DNA of 64,000 nt from Lachnospiraceae bacterium (GCA_017396555.1 JAFQLS010000008.1:25924-89923); one strand, 5' to 3'; counted from the first letter of the stretch, positions 26,465 to 36,242 are shown. Numbers and translations: made by a program. Notes: a model not told the origin generated them from the sequence alone.

Positions 26465-27544
26465 ATGAGAACTTATTTAGTAACAGGCGGTGCCGGATTT
26501 ATCGGTTCTAACTACATTCATTACATGTTTAAGAAATATGACAACGAGATTAGAATTATCAATGTTGACTGCTTAACATATGCAGGTAACCTTGAGAATC
26601 TTAAAGAAGTAGAAGATAGAGACAATTATACATTTGTAAAGGCTGACATTTGTGATAAAGATGCAATTGCTAAGATATTTGCAGAAAATGATATTGACAG
26701 AGTAGTTCATTTTGCAGCAGAGAGTCACGTTGACAGAAGTATTCGTAATCCTGAAGTATTTGTTCAGACTAATGTACTTGGTACAGCAGTTATGCTTAAC
26801 TGTGCTAAGAATGCTTGGGAATTACCAGATGGAACATTTAAGGAAGGTAAGAAGTTCCTTCATGTATCAACAGATGAGGTATATGGTTCTCTTCCGGATG
26901 ATGAGAATGCATTTTTCTATGAGACATCACCAATCGATCCTCATAGCCCATATTCAGCAAGTAAGGCTTCATCTGATATGTTAGTTAAGGCTTATATTGA
27001 TACTTATAAGTTCCCTGCTAATATTACTAACTGCAGTAACAACTATGGTCCTTACCAGTTCCCAGAGAAGCTTATTCCACTTATCATTAACAATGCACTT
27101 CAGGGCAAGAAGCTTCCGGTATATGGTGATGGAAAGAATGTAAGAGACTGGTTATATGTTGAAGACCATGCTAAGGCTATTGATATGGTTCAGGAATATG
27201 GTAAGCTTGGTGAAAGATACAATGTTGGTGGACATAATGAGAAACAGAACATTGAAATCATTACAATCATTCTTGAGACACTTCAGGAAATGCTTCCAGA
27301 GGGAGATCCAAGAAAGGAACTTGTAAGCAAGGATCTTATTACTTATGTTGAAGATAGAAAGGGTCACGATAGAAGATATGCTATCGCTCCTGATAAGATT
27401 AAGGAAGAGATTGGCTGGTATCCGGAGACAATGTTCAAGGATGGTATTAAGCTTACAATTAAGTGGTTCTTTGAAAATGAAGATTGGATGAAGAATGTAA
27501 CAAGTGGTGACTATCAGAAATACTATGCTGATATGTACAAATAA
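26465..27544 (+). CDS. rfbB: dTDP-glucose 4,6-dehydratase
   Basis: 359 aa SDR enzyme, second step of dTDP-rhamnose synthesis. VTGGAGFIGSNYI binds NAD+; HFAAESHVDRSI, STDEVYG and PYSASKASSD (YxxxK) are active-site blocks; NCSNNYGPYQFPEKL is family specific. ATG 26465 follows TTGGAGGTAATA; the upstream in-frame TTG 26453 overlaps that ribosome site. Has its own promoter and a hairpin behind it. Confidence 0.97.
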   Translation: MRTYLVTGGAGFIGSNYIHYMFKKYDNEIRIINVDCLTYAGNLENLKEVEDRDNYTFVKADICDKDAIAKIFAENDIDRVVHFAAESHVDRSIRNPEVFVQTNVLGTAVMLNCAKNAWELPDGTFKEGKKFLHVSTDEVYGSLPDDENAFFYETSPIDPHSPYSASKASSDMLVKAYIDTYKFPANITNCSNNYGPYQFPEKLIPLIINNALQGKKLPVYGDGKNVRDWLYVEDHAKAIDMVQEYGKLGERYNVGGHNEKQNIEIITIILETLQEMLPEGDPRKELVSKDLITYVEDRKGHDRRYAIAPDKIKEEIGWYPETMFKDGIKLTIKWFFENEDWMKNVTSGDYQKYYADMYK

Positions 27545-27563
27545 TTATTTACAAGTAAATTAT

Positions 27564-27596
27564 AATGGGAACATGTTAGATATACGTGTTCCCATT
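27564..27596 (+). terminator. Hairpin after rfbB, possible weak terminator
   Basis: A 12-bp stem (27564-27575 with 27585-27596, one wobble). No T run follows, so it may attenuate read-through to rfbA or protect the mRNA 3' end rather than stop transcription fully. Confidence 0.5.
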
Positions 27597-27635
27597 CGGT
27601 GTGTTAAAAAATAAGTTTATTCTGGAGGTCAAATT

Positions 27636-28505
27636 ATGAAAGGTATTATTTTAGCAGGCGGTTCAGGAACTCGTCTTTACCCATTAACAAAGGCTGTATC
27701 TAAACAGATTATGCCTGTATATGACAAACCAATGATTTATTATCCACTGTCAACACTTATGTTGGCTGGAATCAACGAGGTATTGATTATTTCTACACCA
27801 AGAGATCTACCGGTGTTTAAGGAATTACTTGGTTCAGGTGAGCAGCTTGGTATGAGATTTGAATATGCCATTCAGGAACAACCAAGAGGACTTGCCGATG
27901 CGTTTATTATTGGTGCTGATTTTATCGGTGATGATAGTGTTGCACTTGTACTTGGAGATAACATTTTCTATGGTCAGAGTTTCTCAAAGGTATTAAGAAG
28001 TGCTGCTAGCAGAGAAAAGGGAGCAACAATATTTGGATACTATGTAAAGGATCCAAGAGAATATGGTGTTGTTGAATTTGATGAAAATGGTAAGGCTTTA
28101 TCAATTGAAGAAAAGCCTGAGAATCCAAAGTCGAACTACGCAGTTCCGGGACTTTACTTCTACGATAATGATGTAGTTGAGATTGCTAAAAATGTTAAGC
28201 CTTCAGCTAGAGGAGAAATCGAAATCACATCTATTAATAACGAATACCTCAACAGAGGAACACTTATGGTTGAGACTCTTGGTAGAGGATTTGCATGGCT
28301 TGATACAGGTAACCACGATATGCTACTTGATGCGGCAGATTTCGTGGCTGCATTCCAGAAGAGACAGGGATTATATATTTCATGTATCGAAGAAATTGCT
28401 TATAAGAGAGGTTTCATAGACAGAGAGCAGTTGCTTAAGCTTGCAGAGCCACTTATGAAGACTGCGTATGGACAGTATTTGGTAGATGTAGCAAACGGAC
28501 TATAA
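27636..28505 (+). CDS. rfbA: Glucose-1-phosphate thymidylyltransferase
   Basis: 289 aa. Makes dTDP-glucose from dTTP and glucose-1-phosphate, the first step of the rhamnose pathway. [14 protein letters not shown] is the nucleotide-binding signature; [49 protein letters not shown] and [15 protein letters not shown] are diagnostic. TCTGGAGGTC lies upstream at proper spacing. Confidence 0.97.
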   Translation: MKGIILAGGSGTRLYPLTKAVSKQIMPVYDKPMIYYPLSTLMLAGINEVLIISTPRDLPVFKELLGSGEQLGMRFEYAIQEQPRGLADAFIIGADFIGDDSVALVLGDNIFYGQSFSKVLRSAASREKGATIFGYYVKDPREYGVVEFDENGKALSIEEKPENPKSNYAVPGLYFYDNDVVEIAKNVKPSARGEIEITSINNEYLNRGTLMVETLGRGFAWLDTGNHDMLLDAADFVAAFQKRQGLYISCIEEIAYKRGFIDREQLLKLAEPLMKTAYGQYLVDVANGL

Positions 28506-28547
28506 AATTATTGATTTCGAAAAAAGAAAGAAAAAAGGAGATTTGAT

Positions 28548-29111
28548 ATGGGTAAGATTACAGTTGAAACCTGTGATATTGAAGGATTAAAGGTTATTAC
28601 ACCAACAGTGTTTGGTGATGAAAGAGGATATTTTATGGAGACCTATAATTACAACGATTATAAGGCTGCAGGTATTGATATGGAGTTTGTTCAGGATAAC
28701 CAGTCAAGCTCTAAAAAAGGAGTTCTTAGAGGACTTCATTTCCAGATTAATTTTCCACAGGACAAGCTTGTTAGAGTTGTAAGCGGAGAAGTGTTTGATG
28801 TGGCTGTTGATCTCAGAGAAGGCTCGGAGACATTTGGACAGTGGTATGGAGTTGTATTATCAGCAGAGAACAAAAAACAGTTTTTTATTCCTAAAAACTT
28901 TGCACATGGATTTGTAGTTTTATCAGAGTCAGCAGAATTTGCATATAAATGTACAGATTTTTATCATCCAAATGATGAAGGTGGGCTTGCTTGGAATGAC
29001 CCTGAAATCGGTATTGAGTGGCCTATACCAGAGGACATGGAGCTTACTATTTCTGAGAAGGATCAGAATTGGGGCGGCATAGCGGAATTTGTAGCAAATA
29101 AGAAAAAATAA
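28548..29111 (+). CDS. rfbC: dTDP-4-dehydrorhamnose 3,5-epimerase
   Basis: 187 aa cupin enzyme, third step of the pathway. FGDERGYFMETYN, QDNQSSSKKGVLRGLHFQ (catalytic His), SGEVFDVAVDLREGS and FFIPKNFAHGFVVLSE are typical. AAAGGAG upstream. It completes the rfbDBAC set of this locus, so dTDP-L-rhamnose can be made from local genes alone. Confidence 0.97.
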   Translation: MGKITVETCDIEGLKVITPTVFGDERGYFMETYNYNDYKAAGIDMEFVQDNQSSSKKGVLRGLHFQINFPQDKLVRVVSGEVFDVAVDLREGSETFGQWYGVVLSAENKKQFFIPKNFAHGFVVLSESAEFAYKCTDFYHPNDEGGLAWNDPEIGIEWPIPEDMELTISEKDQNWGGIAEFVANKKK

Positions 29112-29134
29112 GCTTTGGAGATAGTGTGAAATAA

Positions 29135-30121
29135 ATGGAACAGGTTACAGTTATTATACCTAATTACAATGGAATAAAATTTCTTGAAGCATGCCTAAGT
29201 TCACTTAGTAAGCAGAATTATACGGATTTTAAGACGGTGGTAATTGATAATGCGTCAGAGGATGGTAGCCAGGAATATATTAGAGAAAATTATCCTGACG
29301 TTGAGATTGTTCAGATGGATAAGAATTATGGTTTTACAGGTGCTGTAAATGAAGGAATCAAGAGGACAAAGACACCATATCTTATACTGCTTAACAATGA
29401 TACAGAGGTTGAACCGGATTTTGTTGAAGAATTATATAAAGCTATCGAGAAAAGTGACGATATATTTTCTGTAAGCAGTAAAATGATAAATTATCACAAT
29501 AGAGAAGATATTGATGATGCAGGAGATTTGTATACTGTTGTTGGATGGCAGGCACAAAGAGGAACAGGGCTTGATGTCGAGGATTATGACAAGGACTGTG
29601 AGGTATTTACAGCATGTGCAGGTGCGGCAATATACAGAAGAGATGCATTTGACATAATAGGCTTTTTTGATGATATGCACTTTGCTTATCTTGAGGATAT
29701 TGATATCGGATACAGAGCAAGAATATTTGGATATAAGAATATGTATTGTTCGAAGGCGGTTGTTTATCACATTGGAAGCGCAACAAGCGGGACAGGATAT
29801 TCGGACTTTAAGGTTAAGCTATCTTCAAGAAATAACATTTATCTAATTGTTAAGAATATGCCGGTACTTCAGCAAGGAATTAATTTCTTCCCTATTCTTG
29901 CAGGACATATTGTTAAATACAGACATTTTAAAAAGATAGGATTTGACAAAGCGTATTTGGAAGGGATTAAGGAAGGTATTCTTACTTCGTATAAATGCAA
30001 GAAGGTCGAATACGATAAAAATAATTTGTTAAATTATGTAAATATTGAATTACAGTTGATTAAAAATACCTTTATATATGTCAGAGAACATATGTTATTA
30101 AAAGAAAAGAAAAATTTTTAA
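29135..30121 (+). CDS. GT2 glycosyltransferase, rhamnosyltransferase-like
   Basis: 328 aa. VTVIIPNYNGIKFLEACLSSL opens a GT-A/GT2 fold; LLNNDTEVEPDF holds the DxD-like metal site and YLEDIDIGYRARIFGY the ED motif of the WbbL/RfbF rhamnosyltransferase group. Immediately downstream of rfbC, it most likely uses dTDP-rhamnose. It is the last gene of the polysaccharide locus. Confidence 0.88.
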   Translation: MEQVTVIIPNYNGIKFLEACLSSLSKQNYTDFKTVVIDNASEDGSQEYIRENYPDVEIVQMDKNYGFTGAVNEGIKRTKTPYLILLNNDTEVEPDFVEELYKAIEKSDDIFSVSSKMINYHNREDIDDAGDLYTVVGWQAQRGTGLDVEDYDKDCEVFTACAGAAIYRRDAFDIIGFFDDMHFAYLEDIDIGYRARIFGYKNMYCSKAVVYHIGSATSGTGYSDFKVKLSSRNNIYLIVKNMPVLQQGINFFPILAGHIVKYRHFKKIGFDKAYLEGIKEGILTSYKCKKVEYDKNNLLNYVNIELQLIKNTFIYVREHMLLKEKKNF

Positions 30122-30129
30122 ATTAGGTA

Positions 30130-30159
30130 TTGAAATCAGCTTATGAAATATAGTACAAT
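30130..30159 (+). promoter_or_regulatory. Promoter of the 54-aa small gene
   Basis: TTGAAA (30130-30135), 18-base spacer, TACAAT (30154-30159). Confidence 0.6.
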
Positions 30160-30218
30160 AGTACTAGAAGACAACGTAAACATTAAAATATATTATAAAA
30201 AGAGGGAGGCTTTTAAAA

Positions 30219-30383
30219 ATGGAAAATTTTGTGGCTGCATTTGATTTTGAATCAGTTGTTGAAGAACTTAACAAGAACAACGAAGGTAAAGACATGAGCA
30301 TTGTTTCACAGAATATGAGCGAAGAGATGGAAGCTTCAAGGAGAAGGGTAGAAGAATATATCTTAAAGAATAAGGGCGAATAG
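30219..30383 (+). CDS. Small acidic helical protein, 54 aa
   Basis: Reads MENFVAAFDFESVVEELNKN followed by a charged helix ending KNKGE. It has its own promoter, a GGGAGG ribosome site 10 bases upstream and a strong terminator behind it, so it forms a complete monocistronic unit and is very likely translated. No family recognised; no Cys, signal peptide or membrane segment. The two halves look like amphipathic helices, which could suit a small regulator or a protein-protein adaptor, but that is a guess. Confidence 0.7.
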   Translation: MENFVAAFDFESVVEELNKNNEGKDMSIVSQNMSEEMEASRRRVEEYILKNKGE

Positions 30384-30399
30384 AATATGTTTTACGAAA

Positions 30400-30434
30400 A
30401 GGACTATTGCTGTGGTAGCGATAGTTCTTTTTTT
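30400..30434 (+). terminator. Rho-independent terminator after the 54-aa gene
   Basis: A 12-bp stem (30400-30411 with 30417-30428, two wobbles), 5-base loop, TTTTTTT tail. Confidence 0.85.
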
Positions 30435-30452
30435 GATTTATAGGAAATTCCT

Positions 30453-30536
30453 ATGAATCAAAAGCTTCAGGACTCTTTGGTTAAAAGCGGTGAAATTACT
30501 CCGATAATTAACGGATCAAAAGAGAATATCGTATGA
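30453..30536 (+). CDS. Possible 27-aa leader peptide
   Basis: ATG 30453 follows AGGAAATTCCT, and the frame ends in ATGA overlapping the next gene start, which suggests translational coupling. The peptide (MNQKLQDSLVKSGEITPIIN and seven more residues) matches no family I know. Too short to be sure it is expressed. Confidence 0.35.
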   Translation: MNQKLQDSLVKSGEITPIINGSKENIV

Positions 30537-30837
30537 TAGAGTTGGAGTATAAGCAGGCAAAATATATGGCAACGAATTATAGAAATAAGTACAAGAATAA
30601 AAGTAAAATTTGTGTGGTTTATGTATCGTTGGCTATGTTGATGGTTTTGTTTTACAAGGGGACTTTTACCCATACCGTACCTATGTTGTCTCCTATTATT
30701 ATTATATTGAGACCAATTTTTTGGGTTATAGGGGGTATTTATGGTGTTTTTTTGATAAAAAAGCTAATCATTATGCTAATATTTTGAAAGATATTGAAGA
30801 TTTGATAATGGAGGAAGAAATAAAAGAAAAATGTTAG
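30533..30837 (+). pseudogene. Small two-TM membrane protein, probably frameshifted at a T tract
   Basis: The first frame (30533-30787, 84 aa) has a basic N-terminus, two hydrophobic segments (VVYVSLAMLMVLFY and IIIILRPIFWVIGGIYGVF) and then a nonsense-like tail. In the +1 neighbouring frame the sequence continues after the tract TTTTTTT (about 30746-30752) as FDKKANHYANILKDIEDLI and ends in a Lys/Glu helix at 30837, a far more natural C-terminus. One missing T would explain it. Either a decayed gene or a slippery tract. Family unknown. Confidence 0.5.
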
Positions 30838-30893
30838 ATTGATGAGATTTAATAAAGACTATCCTTAAAAAGTAAGGTCTGTATCAAGTGATA

Positions 30894-30922
30894 TTGACAA
30901 ATAATGACAAAAGATATATACT
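30894..30922 (+). promoter_or_regulatory. Near-consensus promoter with a 150-base leader
   Basis: TTGACA (30894-30899), 17-base spacer, TATACT (30917-30922). The next start codon is at 31073, leaving a leader of about 150 bases, which contains a partial palindrome around CCTTAAGG near 30948. No known riboswitch recognised in it. Confidence 0.75.
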
Positions 30923-31072
30923 TGGTCGTATATTATTTGTATATACCTTAAGGTGTATGCAAGTAATAGAATGGTAACTAAATTGTGTTTATATAAATCT
31001 AATGTATATCTAAGAGCAAATGTTATGATAAATGTGATAGGATATATGTATATGTTTTAAGTTGGTGATAAA

Positions 31073-31630
31073 ATGGTACAAAGTGAATCAATATATATAG
31101 TGGTATCAAGAACAAATACCAAAATGGGCAGATTTATACGAAAATTTACTAGATATGATTATAATCACATATCCGTATCGTTGAATGATGCATTAGAGCC
31201 GATGTACTCATTTGCTAGAGAGTATTATAATAATTGTTTACAGGGAAGATTTGTTGAAGAATCTCTTAATCGTTATGGAATGAATAATATGCAAAGTAAA
31301 TTGAAGATATATGAGATACCGGTTGATAGAGAAACATATATAAGAGTTAAAAGCAAAATTAAACAAATGTATATTGCTAGAAAAGAATATCCTTACGATT
31401 TTGTTGGTGCTGTAGTTAAGAGAAAAAGAGGTAAGAATCAGAAATATACTTGTATATCGTTTATAAATGAGATATTGGAAGATGTTTTGGACAATGAAGG
31501 TTACGAAACGCAGAATAGCGTGAAAGGTATATGTAAAGAATTAGAGAAATACTTTTTAAAAGATTTGTCTATCTGTAACGAAAACCATAGTTGGGGAAAT
31601 GATTTGTACTACAGTAAAAAAATATCTTAG
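31073..31630 (+). CDS. Permuted NlpC/P60-like (YiiX/LRAT-type) protein
   Basis: 185 aa, no signal peptide. DYNHISVSL (His32) and QKYTCISFINEIL (Cys127) match the His-before-Cys order of circularly permuted papain-like folds such as YiiX/LRAT; the PYDFVGAVV stretch before the Cys is also typical. Family members cleave peptides or acyl groups; the substrate here is unknown. The start ATG has only a weak ribosome site (GTTGGTGAT). It stands alone between a strong promoter and a terminator. Confidence 0.65.
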   Translation: MVQSESIYIVVSRTNTKMGRFIRKFTRYDYNHISVSLNDALEPMYSFAREYYNNCLQGRFVEESLNRYGMNNMQSKLKIYEIPVDRETYIRVKSKIKQMYIARKEYPYDFVGAVVKRKRGKNQKYTCISFINEILEDVLDNEGYETQNSVKGICKELEKYFLKDLSICNENHSWGNDLYYSKKIS

Positions 31631-31636
31631 TTTAAG

Positions 31637-31668
31637 AAAGGGAACGTAAAATTGTAACGTTCCCTTTT
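31637..31668. terminator. Bidirectional terminator between convergent genes
   Basis: An 11-bp perfect stem (31637-31647 with 31657-31667) with T-rich flanks on both strands, between the 31073 gene and the convergent DUF885 gene. Confidence 0.8.
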
Positions 31669-31680
31669 AAAAATTTGTTT

Positions 31681-33540
31681 TTATTTCTGCTCTTCAATCC
31701 ATTCTTCCATATAATCTTCAATTACACTAAATTGTGCAGGTCCAAAATCAAGTATAAAAGTATGGAATTCTTTTAAATCAAAATCATCGCCCAGCGCCTC
31801 TTTAGCTGTATCGCGAAGGTTAATCAGTTCCAAATATCCAACATAATAATTAAGATAATTACCCGGTTCTTCTATGAGAGATTTATAAATCTCCTCGGCA
31901 TATTCATCAGCGGTTTCTTCACCAAAGTTAGTAGTAATAAAATCAGCCACTTTTTTCTGATCCCAACCATAATAGTTAACGCCTATATCCATTTGACAGT
32001 AGATGTTCAAGGTCAGGGTTTTGTTAATACGATTAAAGTCGGCAGCAGCCTCACTAAGTCCGCCATAGCCATATGAATATGTTTCAGCATAGGTTGCCCA
32101 GCCTTCAGAATATCCGGTGCAATGGAAGAGACATCTTATTAGTGAAGGATTTGTATTTGCATAATAGGTATTCTGATATAAATGTCCAGGGTATCCCTCA
32201 TGAGCAAGAGTAACCACGTATTCAGCACCGGTGCTCTCGCTCGAATTATTTATATAAATAATATTTTCATTAAGCTTGTCTAGTGCAGGTGTAAGATACA
32301 TGGCAGGTGACAGATGTTCTTCAAGAGATTTATCGACATATTTAACTGTGAAATTATCACTGCAACCCTCAGGAAATACATCTTTAATACTTGTTTTTAA
32401 ATAATTTAGAAGATTTTCCGGTGTATCATCCGGATTTATCTCGCTGTAATCATCCAGAGTATCCAAAATATTTGGATGGAATGTATAAAGCAATGAAAGC
32501 TCTTGTAACTGGTCGTTATAGTCCTCCTTGAGCATTTCGTTGATTTCATCTATTGAGCGATAGGTGCCGGCACCTGTTTTAACAAGGTATTCATAGTATT
32601 CCTTACCATATTCATAATTACACAAACCACCTTGATTTTTGCCGTTTCCTTTAAGCTTTGTAAGCTCGTCGATGAGATATTGATATGCCGGGATGACCTT
32701 ATTAATGACGGTATCCTTATTCTGCTTTTTGTAGGATTTTTTTGTGTTGTCATCTATATCCAATTTGTCAATTGAATTATTAAATGTTGAAATAAGAAGG
32801 TTGCTTTCGGGATTTTTAATATATCCCTGGCATTGTGCGACTATATCATCTACTGCAAAGTCAGCCATAAATAATCCGGCTTTAACCTTTCTGTTTTCAA
32901 ATTCTATTATACTTTTGAAATAGCCGTCTATCAATTCAAGTGTTTTAAGATAGTCTTTAACATCACCTTCATCGTAAAAATGATATTCAGCCAAAAGTAT
33001 TGGAAGCTGAGCCTGCTCTCCAATTGTAGGGGATAAATTTTCAGTATACAAATACAAATCCCTGTATTCCTTTTCGGTCTCAAAAGAGAGGGTAAGTATG
33101 TCATAAGTAATCTGCTGTGACTGTGTTAAAATTTCGTAGTCAAAGTCATAAAGCTCCTCTAAATATTCATCAATGTCTTCATTGTATTCGTCCATACTTT
33201 CTTCGGAATAATCACCAAGTGTTACTTCGTAATCTGTAATTCCGTAATTCTCAGGATGTGCAAGATTATAATGCAAATTGATAATATTTGCGGATACCTC
33301 ATCACGAAACATTTCGTCTGTGAATTCATCAAAAGCTTCCTGCTCTTCAATAGCTTCTTTAGAAGTAATATCAACACTTGCCTCTGTTGTTGGCGACTCG
33401 GTAGTGGTCTGGGCAGTAGTAGTAGTTTCAGATGAGGAAATACTCTCGGACGTTTTTTTACTATGTGCACAGCCTGAAAATACAAGTGCACAAGATAGAG
33501 TAAGTGATAATAAAAGTTGATATATGTTGTGTTTTCTCAT
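31681..33540 (-). CDS. DUF885 family lipoprotein, probable zinc metallopeptidase
   Basis: 619 aa. The signal peptide ends in the lipobox FSGC (Cys about residue 23), followed by a Ser/Thr-rich linker, so it should be anchored outside the membrane. HEGYPGH (447-453) and SEGWATYAE (478-486) are the metal-binding motifs of DUF885 (HExxPGH and EGWxxYxE). An extracellular peptidase role is inferred from these. I start at ATG 33540: AGGAGG lies 9 bases upstream, while the ATG at 33549 abuts that site. Divergent from the 33663 gene with a palindrome between. Confidence 0.88.
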   Translation of the reverse strand: MRKHNIYQLLLSLTLSCALVFSGCAHSKKTSESISSSETTTTAQTTTESPTTEASVDITSKEAIEEQEAFDEFTDEMFRDEVSANIINLHYNLAHPENYGITDYEVTLGDYSEESMDEYNEDIDEYLEELYDFDYEILTQSQQITYDILTLSFETEKEYRDLYLYTENLSPTIGEQAQLPILLAEYHFYDEGDVKDYLKTLELIDGYFKSIIEFENRKVKAGLFMADFAVDDIVAQCQGYIKNPESNLLISTFNNSIDKLDIDDNTKKSYKKQNKDTVINKVIPAYQYLIDELTKLKGNGKNQGGLCNYEYGKEYYEYLVKTGAGTYRSIDEINEMLKEDYNDQLQELSLLYTFHPNILDTLDDYSEINPDDTPENLLNYLKTSIKDVFPEGCSDNFTVKYVDKSLEEHLSPAMYLTPALDKLNENIIYINNSSESTGAEYVVTLAHEGYPGHLYQNTYYANTNPSLIRCLFHCTGYSEGWATYAETYSYGYGGLSEAAADFNRINKTLTLNIYCQMDIGVNYYGWDQKKVADFITTNFGEETADEYAEEIYKSLIEEPGNYLNYYVGYLELINLRDTAKEALGDDFDLKEFHTFILDFGPAQFSVIEDYMEEWIEEQK

Positions 33541-33613
33541 AGATTTCATCCTCCTGTTAGTATTATGTTATAGTAACATAAAAAATATACTATTGCAATT
33601 GTTAAACAAAAAT

Positions 33614-33636
33614 GATAATATATAAAATATATTATC
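33614..33636. promoter_or_regulatory. Perfect palindrome between divergent genes
   Basis: GATAATATAT, AAA, ATATATTATC: ten-base arms around three bases, in the 122-bp divergent gap between the lipoprotein and the large secreted protein. It could be an operator for one or both. AT-rich composition makes chance palindromes likelier. Confidence 0.4.
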
Positions 33637-33662
33637 GGTATTATTTTCGGAAATGAGGGATA

Positions 33663-36242
33663 ATGAAAAGGATTTTAATTTTGATTATTTTATCGACAAT
33701 TAGTATTATTTTGTTTAATACCAGAATCATGGCAGCAGATGTTTCGGATTATTATAAGGAGATTCTTGAATTTGATGAGGAAGGCAATTTATTAATGACT
33801 ACTCATGATAAGAAGGCAACATCTAAGATTACATACAAGACTCTTGGATGGATAATTAAGAGGTATGATGCACCTCTTGATGCGCCGGGACAGAAGTATG
33901 CAGTGATAAAAATGAAATATGCAGATATAAGCTACAGAGATGATCCGAGTGACAGTGCATATATGTATTGCTATTATTATGGTGATAAGCAGGATATATA
34001 TTTAGCTATATCCGATGCTAATTCCAAATGGCAGCAGATTTTGTATAACTACGGAGATTATGTATACATTGATGAGGTTATGACTGTTTGTTCCAATGGT
34101 GTTCCGCTTGGTACACTTACCTCTGATTCAAGTAATTGTATAAAATATACAGGAGAGGTTTATTATGATTATGAGGGGATATCAGGAGCAAGAAATTGGG
34201 CATCAAAAGCAAGTCTTTTAACACATTTTGACAAAAAGGTAAAGTATCCAAGTATGGTAAGGGCTCCTGAATTTGCAATTAGGGAAGGTAAGGGCAATTC
34301 AGTAGAATATAAGAATAATGCAGTGGCAATCGGCACAATTGGAAGTAATGAATTGGGGGAAGAGATATATGACGTTGTACAGGGTATACCGGTCAATGAG
34401 GGTTTGTATGTTAAAGCTGTAGCAGATTCTGCTGTATATGAAATGAGATTTGATAAATATGGGGGAAGTGCACTATTTCCGGTTAAGGTTATAACTACAT
34501 ATCATTTTAAATGGACGGACTATTATGGAGTAGCAAGAGAAGAAGATGTTAAAGCCATAAGATGGTATTTGATTGAGAGGGCATTTTCATATTGGAGAGT
34601 AGGTAAATTTACATACAAATATTTGAGTGGAATTAAGATTAATAATTACGCTATTCCGGGTGGAAAATACCAGGTGTCAGGGCTAAGTGGTCCGGATATA
34701 GTTTTGGAACAGAGTGCAGGATATAATAATCATATAAGCATATCTTCGTATACCAAGTCGATTAAGGTTGACGGAGGTACTGTAAAAGGTAAGAACGGAT
34801 TACGACCAAGTATTCCGGATGAGGATTATTCTGATGTGGCAGAGGAATGTGTTGGGGAATATAAGGTTTGGAATGATTATCTCAAAATAGGAAGTAAGGT
34901 TGTCCTTAAAAAAGCTAAGACGGAAAAGGCAGGAACTAATCCGGTGACTTTTTCGTCGGAGGACAAGACATTTTATAAAAAAGGTTTGATTATTCCGGAA
35001 GATAGGCTGAATGGAAAGAATTATGAGAGTACCGGTACGGCTTATTATACAGGCTATAAGAATGGTACGGTGTATTCAGCGGAGGTTCAGGCAATAGAGC
35101 CGGTTACTATATATACGCCAGTTTTATGTGAGAGTAGTATGAACTCAACTAATGAGTTTAATCAGAGTATTGCACCGGATTTATCTATGAATAATGTGGT
35201 TATCGGTAAAGCATTTTTGATTAATTATGGTTGTACCGGAAATCATCTTAATATTCCGGGATATGGATATCGTAATTATAGTGAATATGTCGCTGTAAGT
35301 CAGGTACGTTTTCCTATAGAGATATATTATGATGGTAAACTTTATTCTAAGATGACGTGGATTAGAATAAAGGGTGGAGCGTCATTTGTGGTTCCGGTAG
35401 GGGTAAAAGAGGGGCGATATACTTATGAGATAAGGAATATAGCCATTAATGCACCGGGTGGAGAACAATATACAGGCGCAGGTTATGCTATTTACAATAG
35501 AAGTATCAATAGTTATGCGGCACTAGATACAGGTGAATTTAATGTTGTTGGAAGAATTTATGATTTTAAAGTAAGATTAAGGAATGAAGATGTCTGGCAT
35601 ACTGTTGGAAATAAAGATAAAAATGGTAATAAAAACAATTCTCAATATTTTATGCCGGTAGAAATAAATAATTCGAGTGTAAGATTTGAGGTTACAACCA
35701 TTGGTGGATATGCAGATACGAATGATAGCATAAGACTATATTTAAATTATTATTTTATCAAAGACGGAGAGAGAATTCCGGTTAATATTTATCGAAGAAA
35801 TGATAAGGAATGTACTATCTTGGGTGATTATTTGGAGCTTTCACATAGTCAGATGAGATGCGTAGGAGACAAGGAATTGATAAAAGTATCTTCTGTAAGT
35901 GATGCAAAGAAGGGGGCACAGATTTGGAATGGAGAAATAGATTTAAGTGGAAAGCTTGTTGTTGTGGGTAAAGGAGATTATGGAAAAAAAGTGGCTTATA
36001 ATAAGCTTAAGTCTGAGATATTAAAGGGTGGAAATATTATTGTTAATGCGGATATCTATGCAGTGGACGCAGGAACCGAGGAATTATCCTATATTAATGC
36101 GGACAACTGGAAAAAGGGATGTTGCAATATGTGGAATAAAGAAGGCTTTGACTATAAGGAAGGGTTTATTGACGGTGATTTTCTTGTAGGTAATGTTAAA
36201 AATGCAGAAAGAGAAGATTATGTAGTTGTTGGGACACATTAG
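33663..36242 (+). CDS. Large secreted protein of unknown function
   Basis: 859 aa. A clear signal peptide (KRILILIILSTISIILFNTR...MAA, cleavage after about residue 24) and no later membrane span or sortase motif. The body is Tyr-rich and beta-rich, with FKWTDYYGVAREEDVKAIRWYLIERAF in the middle and Ig-like stretches after 480. It recalls the large Lachnospiraceae exported proteins annotated with DUF5704, but I cannot confirm that. Stands alone; possibly a surface or matrix protein. Confidence 0.75.
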   Translation: MKRILILIILSTISIILFNTRIMAADVSDYYKEILEFDEEGNLLMTTHDKKATSKITYKTLGWIIKRYDAPLDAPGQKYAVIKMKYADISYRDDPSDSAYMYCYYYGDKQDIYLAISDANSKWQQILYNYGDYVYIDEVMTVCSNGVPLGTLTSDSSNCIKYTGEVYYDYEGISGARNWASKASLLTHFDKKVKYPSMVRAPEFAIREGKGNSVEYKNNAVAIGTIGSNELGEEIYDVVQGIPVNEGLYVKAVADSAVYEMRFDKYGGSALFPVKVITTYHFKWTDYYGVAREEDVKAIRWYLIERAFSYWRVGKFTYKYLSGIKINNYAIPGGKYQVSGLSGPDIVLEQSAGYNNHISISSYTKSIKVDGGTVKGKNGLRPSIPDEDYSDVAEECVGEYKVWNDYLKIGSKVVLKKAKTEKAGTNPVTFSSEDKTFYKKGLIIPEDRLNGKNYESTGTAYYTGYKNGTVYSAEVQAIEPVTIYTPVLCESSMNSTNEFNQSIAPDLSMNNVVIGKAFLINYGCTGNHLNIPGYGYRNYSEYVAVSQVRFPIEIYYDGKLYSKMTWIRIKGGASFVVPVGVKEGRYTYEIRNIAINAPGGEQYTGAGYAIYNRSINSYAALDTGEFNVVGRIYDFKVRLRNEDVWHTVGNKDKNGNKNNSQYFMPVEINNSSVRFEVTTIGGYADTNDSIRLYLNYYFIKDGERIPVNIYRRNDKECTILGDYLELSHSQMRCVGDKELIKVSSVSDAKKGAQIWNGEIDLSGKLVVVGKGDYGKKVAYNKLKSEILKGGNIIVNADIYAVDAGTEELSYINADNWKKGCCNMWNKEGFDYKEGFIDGDFLVGNVKNAEREDYVVVGTH

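Noticed and set aside
30923-31072. Riboswitch in the 150-base leader of the permuted NlpC/P60-like gene
   Set aside because: No known aptamer motif or terminator/antiterminator pair could be drawn; only a short CCTTAAGG-centred palindrome.
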